64,000 bases of DNA from an uncultured Prevotellaceae bacterium (GTDB taxonomy: Bacteria; Bacteroidota; Bacteroidia; Bacteroidales; Bacteroidaceae): assembly GCA_902764705.1 (NCBI GenBank), contig CACWWZ010000001.1, positions 112,859-176,858 on the forward strand. The letters run 5' to 3'. Every line of letters starts with the position of its first letter. The first letter of the stretch is position 1. A program made the translations under genes and the position numbers. Below the pieces are notes generated by a model, which was not told where the DNA came from, searched no databases, and saw only the letters and a program-made list of their open reading frames with translations. Positions 42,894 to 51,268 of this stretch are shown here, in pieces.

Positions 42894-42985
42894 TGATCCA
42901 GTCTAGGAATTTCTTCACCTTCGGACTCCCTTTCAGCCCCTGTCGTATTTGTTCTTTATCTTTCATGGTGGCAAAATTACAAAAT
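42885..42985 (-). pseudogene. Truncated 5' copy of the acetyltransferase gene
   Basis: About 100 bp match the start and promoter of the acetyltransferase (41179-41280) at about 92 percent, including a perfect 57-bp block (42920-42976 = 41214-41270). It encodes [20 protein letters not shown] and a few more residues before homology ends inside the nuclease gene. A minus-strand -7 element, TAATTTTG, is preserved. Confidence 0.88.
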
Positions 42986-43022
42986 AAATATTAATAATCT
43001 ATCATTCATCGAATAAATTTCG

Positions 43023-43030
43023 TATCTTTG
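43023..43030 (+). promoter_or_regulatory. -7 element of the first glycosyltransferase gene
   Basis: TATCTTTG followed by CAC, 18 nt before ATG 43049. It overlaps the TTG at 43028, which is therefore not the start. Confidence 0.65.
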
Positions 43031-43048
43031 CACCAAATTAGTCAAAAG

Positions 43049-44197
43049 ATGAAGATACTATTCCTTGTATATCATGGCTTTGAGGAGTTCAGTGGTATTT
43101 CCAAGAAGATTCACTACCAAGTGAAAGGTCTCCGTGAGAATGGCCACGATGTACGTTTATGTCATTATACGATTAGGGATGATGGTCATCGTTGTCGTTT
43201 TGTTGACGACGATGTGATTCAAGACTATGGTAAGGGCTTCATCGCTGCCCTTCGTCAGCGTGTTGGTTATAATTGTATCTATGATTATTGTATTCGTGAA
43301 GGTATACAGTTCGTTTATGCCCGCTGCTTTCAGAATGCCAACCCATGGCTTATCCGTTTTTTTAAGAAATTGAAGAAGGCTGGTATTCATGCTGTGACGG
43401 AGATCCCTACCTATCCCTATGATGCCGAGTTTGTGGGTTTCTCTCGTATGACACGTCTCAATTTGAAGGTTGATCAGACGTTCCGTAATGCTCTTTATAA
43501 ACAGATGGACGCAGTAGTTACCTTCTCTGATGCTAAGGAAATCTTTGGTCAGCGTACGATTAATATTAGCAATGGTGTTGATTTCGACAGTATTCCATTG
43601 CATGAACCATTACCCATGAACCATGAACTCCATTTAATCGGTGTCGCTGAGGTTCACTATTGGCATGGTTTCGACCGTCTCATTGCTGGTCTCGGCGAAT
43701 ACTATAATGATGTAAGAGGTAAGAAGGAAGACGTAAGGGATGTTTATTTTCATATCGTTGGTGGAGTGGGACCTTCTGAGATGTACGACTCTATGCATGC
43801 CCCAGGTTTCCATGAACTGATTGAAAAATATGGCATTCAAGATAAGGTTATCTTCCACGGACAGCTGTTTGGTCAGGCTTTAGATGATGTGTTCAATCAG
43901 TGCCAGTTCGCTATAGGTAGTCTGGCGCGCCATCGTAGTGGTATAACAAATATTAAAACATTGAAGAATCGTGAATACGCCACCCGTGGCATTCCTTTTG
44001 TTTATAGTGAACAGGATACAGACTTTGACCACCAACCTTATGTCCTCAAGGCTTCAGCTGACGAATCTCCCGTCAATATCCAGCAGATTATTGACTTTAT
44101 AGAATCCAACCAATTAAAGCCTGCAGATATCCGCAAGACCGTTGAACACTTAAGTTGGAAGATTCAAATGCAACGGGTCGTAGAAGCTATATTTTAA
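43049..44197 (+). CDS. Glycosyltransferase with two repeat arrays inside its coding sequence
   Basis: From ATG 43049 the protein has 382 residues with a GT-B-like pattern: FLVYHGFEEFSGISKKIHYQVKGL at the N-terminus, NISNGVDFDSI near the domain boundary, then LIGVAEVHYWHGFDRLIAGL and a C-terminal donor-binding part (GITNIKTLKNREYATRGIPFV). It presumably adds a sugar to the polysaccharide unit; the specificity is unknown. Two heptamer arrays are read as protein: HEPLPMNHEL (43601-43628) and [10 protein letters not shown] (43709-43736), the second sitting as an extra loop before VYFHIVGG. It converges with a 4-nt overlap on the esterase gene. Confidence 0.8.
   Translation: MKILFLVYHGFEEFSGISKKIHYQVKGLRENGHDVRLCHYTIRDDGHRCRFVDDDVIQDYGKGFIAALRQRVGYNCIYDYCIREGIQFVYARCFQNANPWLIRFFKKLKKAGIHAVTEIPTYPYDAEFVGFSRMTRLNLKVDQTFRNALYKQMDAVVTFSDAKEIFGQRTINISNGVDFDSIPLHEPLPMNHELHLIGVAEVHYWHGFDRLIAGLGEYYNDVRGKKEDVRDVYFHIVGGVGPSEMYDSMHAPGFHELIEKYGIQDKVIFHGQLFGQALDDVFNQCQFAIGSLARHRSGITNIKTLKNREYATRGIPFVYSEQDTDFDHQPYVLKASADESPVNIQQIIDFIESNQLKPADIRKTVEHLSWKIQMQRVVEAIF
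43601..43628 (+). repeat. Heptamer array, 4 x CATGAAC, within coding sequence
   Basis: Units CATGAAC, CATTACC, CATGAAC and CATGAAC, translated as HEPLPMNHE in the glycosyltransferase. Confidence 0.88.
43709..43736 (+). repeat. Heptamer array, 4 x GATGTAA type, within coding sequence
   Basis: Units GATGTAA, GAGGTAA, GAAGGAA and GACGTAA, translated as DVRGKKEDV, the same peptide that ends the acetyltransferase encoded at 40646. Confidence 0.88.
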
Positions 44198-45447
44198 TAT
44201 AATGATATGTCAAATTGGTACCCCCAATTATGAAGTGGGTATTGTTTTCCATGAATAATAGTTTTCTCTTTATTCCCTTGAGAGTCTCTTAAGTTTCCTC
44301 TGGGTCCGATTCTATTTCCACTCTTTTTACGCTCTCCATTAATGGCATAGCGTACTTTACAAATGTCTACCACTTCATTGCATATAAGTCTGATACTATC
44401 TCCTTCAAGTATAACACCTGTGAGGATGTCTTTTCCTTGTGGGGTAATAACTCCAAAACCATAGTTTTTTTGTTTTTGTACTGCAATTGTATCTAATATT
44501 AGTGGCGGAACGGGCACATTGTAGTGGATAACTATTTCATTCCCATTTTTAGCTATGTTTATTGGCACGACACCTTGTCGTTTTTCTTTTCCTCTGATAA
44601 TGTCCAATGCAGATAATGCTGCTAAATTCCCAATTTGTTTTTGTCCTTCACTATTGATGTGAATTCTTTCTCTTGCAAAAGTGTAAGGATAAGTTGGGCC
44701 ACTTGCCCAAAATAGTGAATCATCTCTGATTAATTCCATTTGTGTTTGAGGAACATAACTTTCAAGGCATTCAAAAGAATCTTGTTTATAATGGTCTCCA
44801 CCAGAAACATTGTTTGATTGGTAACAGATGATTCGTATGTCTTTCTTTTGGTTGTTAATCTGTTTGATGTCACGGTTAAAATCAGTGCTAAGTTGTTTAA
44901 GCAATGTTTTGTAGTTTGTATCGGGATAATCTTCTATATCTGATTCTCCTTGCATATAACAGATTGCAGGAACTTCTAAATCCCATCCTTTTTCTTTCGC
45001 AATTTCATATGCGTTTGCTATGTTTTTTAAGAATTGTTTATATGGTTCAGTACCTTTACTCAAATTAGCTAGTGTTGTTGCTCCTTGTCCTCCTGGGAAT
45101 GTACAAATCATAGTATCATTCCCCAATTGACTTATCAGTCTCTCTGCCATTCCATATACAGACAACTCAAAGGATCTTTTTTGATAATGAATAAGTTTCT
45201 TACCCCATTGTTTGAGTTCGTTATTGTCGAAATATCCAAACTCATAATCCATATTTTCTGTGACAATGCGTCCTTCATAATTATCTGTTAGTGAATCAAA
45301 ATTTGTTATTAGCTCAGCTTCTTCGCCTAAAGCTAAACTCTGTCCATAGACTGGAATACACATGACTAAACGATATTCGTTTTTTTGAGTGCATGATATT
45401 AATAACCAACTTGATATTATTATGAGAATAATAGAAAAATGTTTCAT
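44194..45447 (-). CDS. Sialate-O-acetylesterase-like (SGNH) lipoprotein
   Basis: 417 residues with a lipoprotein signal (LLISC near residue 19). The SASA/CE6-like SGNH hydrolase pattern is present: VYGQSLALGEEAE (block I, Ser in GQS), CTFPGGQGATTLANL, CYMQGESDIEDYPD and a C-terminal His in RERIHINSEGQKQIGNL. It probably removes O-acetyl groups from sugars at the cell surface. It follows the GT2 gene on the same strand after 16 nt, so one operon. Its 3' end overlaps the convergent glycosyltransferase by 4 nt. Confidence 0.8.
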   Translation of the reverse strand: MKHFSIILIIISSWLLISCTQKNEYRLVMCIPVYGQSLALGEEAELITNFDSLTDNYEGRIVTENMDYEFGYFDNNELKQWGKKLIHYQKRSFELSVYGMAERLISQLGNDTMICTFPGGQGATTLANLSKGTEPYKQFLKNIANAYEIAKEKGWDLEVPAICYMQGESDIEDYPDTNYKTLLKQLSTDFNRDIKQINNQKKDIRIICYQSNNVSGGDHYKQDSFECLESYVPQTQMELIRDDSLFWASGPTYPYTFARERIHINSEGQKQIGNLAALSALDIIRGKEKRQGVVPINIAKNGNEIVIHYNVPVPPLILDTIAVQKQKNYGFGVITPQGKDILTGVILEGDSIRLICNEVVDICKVRYAINGERKKSGNRIGPRGNLRDSQGNKEKTIIHGKQYPLHNWGYQFDISLY

Positions 45448-45463
45448 AATAGTGAAATAATCA

Positions 45464-46366
45464 TTATGATTTAAACAAAAAGACTATGATATTTTTCCAT
45501 CCGATATATTTGAGATATCCAGATTTTAATGCCCTCTCCAAAATAGCAGGTTTGTCTTTCAATGGAATAATATGGCCTGTATAGAATACTTTGCTGAGAG
45601 TGTATTTTGCAAATTTCTGTGTTAATAGTGAGTCTTGAAACTTGAATAATTCATCAAAAACAGTTAAGTAGCAATTAATGTTTTTTTTTGAATATCGTTT
45701 CCCCATGGTCGACGTATTCCTCACTCTATGATGAACAAGGGTTTTCTGCATGCAGAAAATATTATTACTGTTTAGTGTTAGAATCGTTGTATATAATTCA
45801 TCTTCTTGAATTATTCCTGGGTAGAATCTCAGTCCAATCTTATCAAGATAATTTTTTCTAATAAACAATAGCCAAACCACACAGCTATGCTTCTCAGTGT
45901 CAATCATTTTATTAAGTAGGAAATCACCTTGATATTGGACACCTTCCTTACATAGGTAAGTCCTTTTATAGTCCCAAGTGAGTTCCTCGGCACCTTTATC
46001 ATAAAAGATATCACCGTCAAAGAATATAAAGTCAGCTTTTGTATGTTCTGCATATTGATAACAGGCTTCTAAAGTGTTCAGTTCTATCCTATCATCCGAA
46101 TCCATCATATAGATGTATTCGCCTGTGGCATGCTCAATAGCAAGATTTCTCGCAACCGACTGGCCTTGATTATTTTGATAAAAGTATTTAATGCGAACAT
46201 CTTGCTTGGCATATCTTTCTATATACTGTTGGCTTTTGTCAGTAGAGCCGTCATTCACCGCTATGATTTCTATATCCTCTAATGTTTGGTTGATGAGCGA
46301 CTGAAATGCCTCATCTAAATAGGGAGCAACATTGTATATAGGTAAAATAACACTAACTTTAGGCAT
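45464..46366 (-). CDS. Glycosyltransferase family 2
   Basis: With the ATG at 46364-46366 (MPKVSVILPIYN) the protein has 300 residues; the longer frame upstream contains the promoter. GT-A motifs: VSVILPIYNVAPYLDEAF, VNDGSTDKSQQ, and the metal-binding DxD in YMMDSDDRIE near residue 92. It transfers a sugar from a nucleotide donor; the donor and acceptor are unknown. It shares a divergent promoter region with the GT4 gene at 46450. Confidence 0.9.
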   Translation of the reverse strand: MPKVSVILPIYNVAPYLDEAFQSLINQTLEDIEIIAVNDGSTDKSQQYIERYAKQDVRIKYFYQNNQGQSVARNLAIEHATGEYIYMMDSDDRIELNTLEACYQYAEHTKADFIFFDGDIFYDKGAEELTWDYKRTYLCKEGVQYQGDFLLNKMIDTEKHSCVVWLLFIRKNYLDKIGLRFYPGIIQEDELYTTILTLNSNNIFCMQKTLVHHRVRNTSTMGKRYSKKNINCYLTVFDELFKFQDSLLTQKFAKYTLSKVFYTGHIIPLKDKPAILERALKSGYLKYIGWKNIIVFLFKS

Positions 46367-46383
46367 AATAAATGATTTTGATG

Positions 46384-46432
46384 CAAAAATACGATAAAAT
46401 CTTGATAGTTCCAAAAAAAAAACGTACTTTTG
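46384..46432. promoter_or_regulatory. Overlapping divergent promoters
   Basis: Minus strand: TATTTTTG (46391-46384) and TTTG (46415-46412), 20-bp spacer. Plus strand: TTG (46402-46404) and TACTTTTG (46425-46432), 20-bp spacer. The two spacers overlap, so polymerases should compete. Confidence 0.78.
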
Positions 46433-46449
46433 CAGCAATACAACGAAAT

Positions 46450-47607
46450 ATGACCGATAATAAGCTTAAAATAGTATATGTGACTCCTGCTCTATATATG
46501 GCAGGGGGTGTTGAGCGTGTCTTGACGCTTAAGGCGAATTATTTTGCAGAACATTTTGGCTATGATATTACAATTATTCTAACGGAGGGCAAGGATAAAC
46601 CACTATTCTATCCTTTATCCGATAAAATTAAGGTAATCAATTTGGATATAGGTTTCGAAGAACTCTGGACATGTTCTTTTGCGAAGAAAATCTTTGTTTA
46701 TCTTAAGAAGCAACGTCGGTTCAAAAAGGCTTTGACCAACGAGTTAATGCGATTGCGCCCGAATATTACGATAAGCCTCCTTCGTCGTGAGATCAATTTT
46801 ATCAATGATATCAAGGATGGAAGCATAAAAATTGGTGAATTGCATATAAACCGTGCTAATTATCGTAATTACGAGACAGAAAATGTTAGCATAATCAAGA
46901 AATTATTTGCTAAATTTTGGTCTGCTAGTTTGGTTTCACATCTAAAGAAACTGGATAAACTTGTTGTATTAACAGAAAAGGATCGAGAAGCTTGGATTGA
47001 ATTGGATAATGTCATTTCAATTCCAGATCCACTTCCATTTGTTCCCCAGAAAGTTAGTGCATTAGATAACAAACGTGTAGTAGTTGTTGCAAGGTATTCT
47101 CACGAAAAAGGAATTGATTTGTTGCTGAAAGCATGGGCAGAAACAGAAAAAGGTTGTAGTGATTGGCGTCTAGATGTATATGGAGATGGTGATTCAGGGC
47201 CTTATGAACAACTTATCGATGTATTAGGAATAGATCGCACTCGTTGCGCTCTTCACGGAAGAACAAATGATGTAGAGCAAGAATACGTTAATAGTTCGTT
47301 ATTTGTGTTGAGCTCTCGTTTCGAAGGTTTTGGGATGGTGTTGATAGAGGCGATGGCTTGTGGTTTGCCTGTTGTAGCATTTGATTGCCCATGGGGACCT
47401 CGCTCTATAATATTAGATGGAGTTGATGGCCTCTTGGCAGAGAATAATAATCCAAAGGCTTTATCTGCATGCATATTACAAGTCATCAAGAATCCAAAGT
47501 TATGTTCAACGATGGCTGAGAATGCGGTTAATAATATAAAACGTTTCAGATTGGAGAATATTACTCAACAATGGAATCAATTATTCAGAGACTTATGCAT
47601 TTCTTAA
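46450..47607 (+). CDS. Glycosyltransferase family 4 (paralogue A)
   Basis: From ATG 46450 (MTDNKLKIVYVTPALYMAGG) the protein has 385 residues; the frame upstream overlaps the promoter. GT-B features: MAGGVERVLTLKANYFAE acceptor loop; VVARYSHEKGIDLLLKAW; LSSRFEGFGMVLIEAMACGLPVVAFDCPWGPRSII with the E-x7-E donor motif. It is clearly related to the proteins encoded at 47593, 48853 and 53283 (shared R-R-E-I-N-F and D-G-S-x-K-I-G-E segments with the first two). It converges with a 15-nt overlap on the next gene. Confidence 0.9.
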   Translation: MTDNKLKIVYVTPALYMAGGVERVLTLKANYFAEHFGYDITIILTEGKDKPLFYPLSDKIKVINLDIGFEELWTCSFAKKIFVYLKKQRRFKKALTNELMRLRPNITISLLRREINFINDIKDGSIKIGELHINRANYRNYETENVSIIKKLFAKFWSASLVSHLKKLDKLVVLTEKDREAWIELDNVISIPDPLPFVPQKVSALDNKRVVVVARYSHEKGIDLLLKAWAETEKGCSDWRLDVYGDGDSGPYEQLIDVLGIDRTRCALHGRTNDVEQEYVNSSLFVLSSRFEGFGMVLIEAMACGLPVVAFDCPWGPRSIILDGVDGLLAENNNPKALSACILQVIKNPKLCSTMAENAVNNIKRFRLENITQQWNQLFRDLCIS

Positions 47608-48735
47608 ACTCTCAAATAATGTTACCCATTTTTGCATGATTTTGTCTTTGGGATATTCCTTAGCCTTGTTAATGGCATTAGCTCCTAATTCTTTTCTTAT
47701 ATTGGGATTCTCAATAAGGTAACAAATACTGTCTGCTAATTTTTCAATATTTCCGTTTTCCACAAGTATTCCGTCAGAGTTGTTTGATATAAGTGCTTTA
47801 GGACCACTTGGACAGGCAAAAGCAACTACAGGTAGCCCAACTGACATTGCTTCTAAGATTACAAGTCCAAATCCTTCATGTCGGGAACTCAAAACGAAAA
47901 TGGAACTCTTATAGTACTCTTCATAGATGGAAGATGTTGGCGGGAAGCATGTAAAAGATTGGCTAATTCCTTTTAAAATTGCTAAGTTTTGGAAATATTG
48001 ATAATCCCCAGTTCCGAATATATTGAGTTCCCAATCTGGATGTTTTTTTATTACAATCTTCCATGCATCCATTAGTAAATCAAATCCCTTTTCTGGCGAA
48101 TATCTACCAACAGCTATTACGTTTTTAGATTCTAATGGAGCAGCATTACCATGATAATCAGTGATGAAATTTGGGATAACAATCTTGTTGCTCAATTCTG
48201 GCCAATTCAAGGAGTCTTCTTCTGTGAGAACAACAAAACGTTCCAATTTCTTTAATTGTTTGATAAGGCTATTCATCCATGCTTTGGATATAAAAGCGTT
48301 AACTGACTGTGGCAAATATGGTTTGTGGAAGTTCCGATAATAATCTCTTACAAAATGAATTTCTCCTATTTTTTTGCTTCCATCCTTAATCTTTGTAATG
48401 AAATTTATTTCTCGACGTATGGTAGATATCGTAATGTCTGGTTTGACGGACATCAGAAAGTCTTTGAATTTCTTCTTATATGTTCTTTGCTTGAAATAGT
48501 AATGATAGATTTTTTTCCTGAAAGGCATAGGGTCTAATTCATCGAAATTAATGTCAAAGTTTACCCATTTGACTTTTGGATTAATATCATAGCACCATGG
48601 ATGTCCCGCTTTCTCAGTAAGAATCATGAATAATTCATAGTCAGTATGTTCTGCTAACCAATTAATCTTGTTACTTAAAATAGCCCCCATACCTGTTGGA
48701 CTCAGCATACCACCTACTACGTATACGATTTTCAT
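47593..48735 (-). CDS. Glycosyltransferase family 4 (paralogue B)
   Basis: From the ATG at 48733-48735 (MKIVYVVGGML) the protein has 380 residues. It has the same GT-B plan as its neighbours: IKDGSKKIGEIHFVRDYYRNFH in the N-domain, VGRYSPEKGFDLLMDAW, and LSSRHEGFGLVILEAMSVGLPVVAFACPSGPKALI in the donor domain. Note CPSGP in place of DCPxGP. It lies on the opposite strand to its paralogues, divergent from 48853 and convergent with 46450 (15-nt overlap). Confidence 0.9.
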   Translation of the reverse strand: MKIVYVVGGMLSPTGMGAILSNKINWLAEHTDYELFMILTEKAGHPWCYDINPKVKWVNFDINFDELDPMPFRKKIYHYYFKQRTYKKKFKDFLMSVKPDITISTIRREINFITKIKDGSKKIGEIHFVRDYYRNFHKPYLPQSVNAFISKAWMNSLIKQLKKLERFVVLTEEDSLNWPELSNKIVIPNFITDYHGNAAPLESKNVIAVGRYSPEKGFDLLMDAWKIVIKKHPDWELNIFGTGDYQYFQNLAILKGISQSFTCFPPTSSIYEEYYKSSIFVLSSRHEGFGLVILEAMSVGLPVVAFACPSGPKALISNNSDGILVENGNIEKLADSICYLIENPNIRKELGANAINKAKEYPKDKIMQKWVTLFESLRNA

Positions 48736-48753
48736 ATCATGTTTTTTTATTTG

Positions 48754-48832
48754 CAAAAATATGAAAAATGATTGATAAAAACAAATCTTTGAATTAAAAA
48801 TTTGCAAAATTGAGATATTAATACTATTTTTG
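48754..48832. promoter_or_regulatory. Divergent promoters of two GT4 paralogues
   Basis: Minus strand: TATTTTTG (48761-48754) and TTTG (48785-48782). Plus strand: TTTG 48801-48804 and TATTTTTG 48825-48832. Both have 20-bp spacers, and the two promoters are near mirror images. Confidence 0.82.
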
Positions 48833-48852
48833 CAAGTAAATTAGAACAATGC

Positions 48853-50004
48853 ATGAAGATTTTTTATATATATACGGCACTTGCCACTAAGGGTGGTGCA
48901 GATCGGGTTGTTACAGAAAAAGCGAATTGGTTAGCAGAGCATGGGCATGAAGTTGCGATTGTCACTGATACTCAGCTCGGTAGAAAACCCATATTCCCTT
49001 TGTCCGCTAAGGTTCGGATGATTGATTTAGATATTGATTTTCGCAAGGAGTATGGCCACAATTTTCTAATAAGATCTTTCTTCTATTATAAATTGATGCG
49101 TCGTTATCGTAGTAATTTGGCTTCCATATTAAAAAATGAATCTCCAGATATTGTAATTACCACATTGGGGCGTGAAATTAGTATAGTTACTCAAATAGAT
49201 GATGGGAGTATTAAAATTGGCGAGGCGCATACAATAAAACAGAATATAAGAAATTTCCATCTGTTGGAGCAAAAGAATTATTTGTTTCGCATAATGACTA
49301 AATATTTTCGATGGAAAATGGATTGCCAGGTGCGCCATTTGGATGCGTTGGTAGTTTTGACAGAACAACAATTAGTCTATTGGCCAGCTGAAGTTCCCAA
49401 ATATGCGATTCCTAATGCATTACCTTTTTATCCCGATGTTGTTAGTACCTGTGAGAATAAACGTGCAATTATCGTAGGCCGATATACTGAAGCAAAAGGT
49501 TATGATTATATGATAGATGCTTGGCGTATCGTTCATCAAAAACATCCTGATTGGACTATCCATACTTTTGCCATGGGTGAGGAAGAAGAGCAAGTTAGAG
49601 CAAAGATACAATCTTATGGATTGCAGGATACTATTATTATGAATCCCCCTACAGACGATATCATGAGCGAATATTTGAAGAGTTCCATCTGTGTGGTAAG
49701 TTCTGTATTTGAAGGATTTTCAATGGTTCTTATAGAAGCTATGGCTTGTGGCCTGCCCTGTGTTTCGTTTGATTGCCCTTATGGGCCGCGTAACATCATA
49801 AAGGATGGCGAGGATGGATATCTGATTGATTATCTCAATACGCAGGCATTAGCCGACGGTATTTGCAAATTGATTGAAGATGAAGAACTTCGTAAGAAGA
49901 TGGGAAGTAAGGGAAGAACGAATGTACTTCGTTTCTCACGTGAGCATGTCATGCAACAGTGGGTTGACCTTTTTGATTCACTATTAAAAGGAAAGGAGGC
50001 TTAA
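48853..50004 (+). CDS. Glycosyltransferase family 4 (paralogue C)
   Basis: The 383-aa protein has a GT-B fold: TKGGADRVVTEKANWLAEHGH near the N-terminus, IDDGSIKIGEAHTIKQNIRNFH, VGRYTEAKGYDYMIDAW, and SSVFEGFSMVLIEAMACGLPCVSFDCPYGPRNII. It is a paralogue of the two preceding GT4 proteins. The next GT2 gene starts one base after its stop, so they are surely one transcript. Sugar specificity is unknown. Confidence 0.9.
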   Translation: MKIFYIYTALATKGGADRVVTEKANWLAEHGHEVAIVTDTQLGRKPIFPLSAKVRMIDLDIDFRKEYGHNFLIRSFFYYKLMRRYRSNLASILKNESPDIVITTLGREISIVTQIDDGSIKIGEAHTIKQNIRNFHLLEQKNYLFRIMTKYFRWKMDCQVRHLDALVVLTEQQLVYWPAEVPKYAIPNALPFYPDVVSTCENKRAIIVGRYTEAKGYDYMIDAWRIVHQKHPDWTIHTFAMGEEEEQVRAKIQSYGLQDTIIMNPPTDDIMSEYLKSSICVVSSVFEGFSMVLIEAMACGLPCVSFDCPYGPRNIIKDGEDGYLIDYLNTQALADGICKLIEDEELRKKMGSKGRTNVLRFSREHVMQQWVDLFDSLLKGKEA

Positions 50005-50005
50005 T

Positions 50006-51040
50006 ATGATAAATGACGTAACCATTGGAATCCCTTTGTATAGAGCTGAGAAATTCATAAAGGATTGTTTGAATTCGGCATTATCGCAGTCATATCCCAA
50101 TATTGATTATTTAGTAATAGACGATGCTTGTGATGACAACTCTGTTGAAATTGTCTCTCAGATGCAGAGGGAGCATCCTCGTGGAGCGAATATCCGGTTA
50201 ATTCGCCATACTCAGAATGTTGGTATTGGCGAGACACGTAACCATTTGATAACAGAAACCAAAACAAAGTATCTTTTTTTCTTGGATGCAGACGACATCA
50301 TTACTGAAAATGCTATTCAATTGCTTCATGAGGCTGCTGAAAAGTACCAAACAGATTTGGTTTATGGTTCTCATGAACAGATTGACATGACCATAGAAGG
50401 TCATCCTGTTTCTCCGACAATTTATAAACAACAAAAGTTCTTACAACCAGACGAGTATCCTACTTATGTTTATCGAAAATACGAGGGCATCCAGGCTCCT
50501 ATATGGAATGCTTTGATTAACATGGAGTGGTTCCGTAGTACAGGACTTCGTTTTCTTCCGATTAATTATTGGGAAGATTTTGCGTTGACCATGGACTTGG
50601 CTACATATACGTCAAGAGTTGTCCTTTTATCTGATGTAACATATTATTATTATCGACATACAGGTTCATTGTCTAATGCAAAAGATTTAACTGGCTTTAG
50701 AAAAGATTTGATAAAAAACAATATCAGTGCAATAGATCATGTAAAACGCAATAGTGACAGAATTAAGCATAAGTCCTATTTCCCTGGTCGAATGGTAAAA
50801 GTGATGATGACTGACTTTTATATTGTATGCAATATCCTGAAGAACAAGGATAAGATACAACCTTCCTTTTCAAAAAGGGAGTTGCGTGACATCATGAAAT
50901 CACCGCTTAGCTTTTGGGAAACAATCTCTCTGAAGAACAGAAAGCCCGAGAATCTATTCTTATATATGTTGGGTGTCCTGCCTCCGTCACTCTCTGTCGG
51001 TATTATCACTATATTAGGAAAACATAAAGGATTAATTTGA
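50006..51040 (+). CDS. Glycosyltransferase family 2
   Basis: The 344-aa protein has GT-A motifs: VTIGIPLYRAEKFIKDCL at the start, VIDDACDDNSVEIV, and the DxD in YLFFLDADDIITENA near residue 95; a possible catalytic-base Asp lies in INYWEDFAL. The C-terminal 100 residues are basic and probably contact the membrane (inference). It is coupled to the GT4 gene upstream. A stretch of about 90 bp separates it from the remnant promoter at 51106. Confidence 0.9.
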   Translation: MINDVTIGIPLYRAEKFIKDCLNSALSQSYPNIDYLVIDDACDDNSVEIVSQMQREHPRGANIRLIRHTQNVGIGETRNHLITETKTKYLFFLDADDIITENAIQLLHEAAEKYQTDLVYGSHEQIDMTIEGHPVSPTIYKQQKFLQPDEYPTYVYRKYEGIQAPIWNALINMEWFRSTGLRFLPINYWEDFALTMDLATYTSRVVLLSDVTYYYYRHTGSLSNAKDLTGFRKDLIKNNISAIDHVKRNSDRIKHKSYFPGRMVKVMMTDFYIVCNILKNKDKIQPSFSKRELRDIMKSPLSFWETISLKNRKPENLFLYMLGVLPPSLSVGIITILGKHKGLI

Positions 51041-51105
51041 TAAGGTAATTCGTTAAAGATTCCCAAAAGATAGTTGAAAAATATTTTTATTACGATTATA
51101 ATAAT

Positions 51106-51113
51106 TATATTTG
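51106..51113 (+). promoter_or_regulatory. -7 element in front of the truncated glycosyltransferase start
   Basis: TATATTTG, 18 nt before the remnant ATG at 51132; no TTTG at -33. It may be the original promoter of the GT2 gene now starting at 52432. Confidence 0.5.
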
Positions 51114-51131
51114 CAATAAAAGTCACAGACG

Positions 51132-51203
51132 ATGAAACATTGGTACGATAAATATCTTTCTATCTATGGGAAATCCTTTGAAAATGTTCATAAGAGGAAA
51201 TAA
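51132..51203 (+). pseudogene. Truncated 5' copy of the GT2 gene at 52432
   Basis: This 23-codon ORF (MKHWYDKYLSIYGKSF...) copies the start of the downstream GT2 protein (MSSWYDKYLSIYGKSL). 39 bp are identical (51140-51178 = 52440-52478). The rest of the gene is missing here; the HipA-DUF3037 module follows. Confidence 0.88.
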
Positions 51204-51214
51204 TACGTGTTTTT

Positions 51215-51246
51215 TTTGTTTATATCGAAATAATTCTCTATCTTTG
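51215..51246 (+). promoter_or_regulatory. Promoter of the HipA-like/DUF3037 module
   Basis: TTTG 51215-51218, 20-bp spacer, TATCTTTG 51239-51246. The module brings its own promoter, which may now also serve the GT genes downstream. Confidence 0.8.
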
Positions 51247-51268
51247 CATCAGTGTATCCATATATTCT

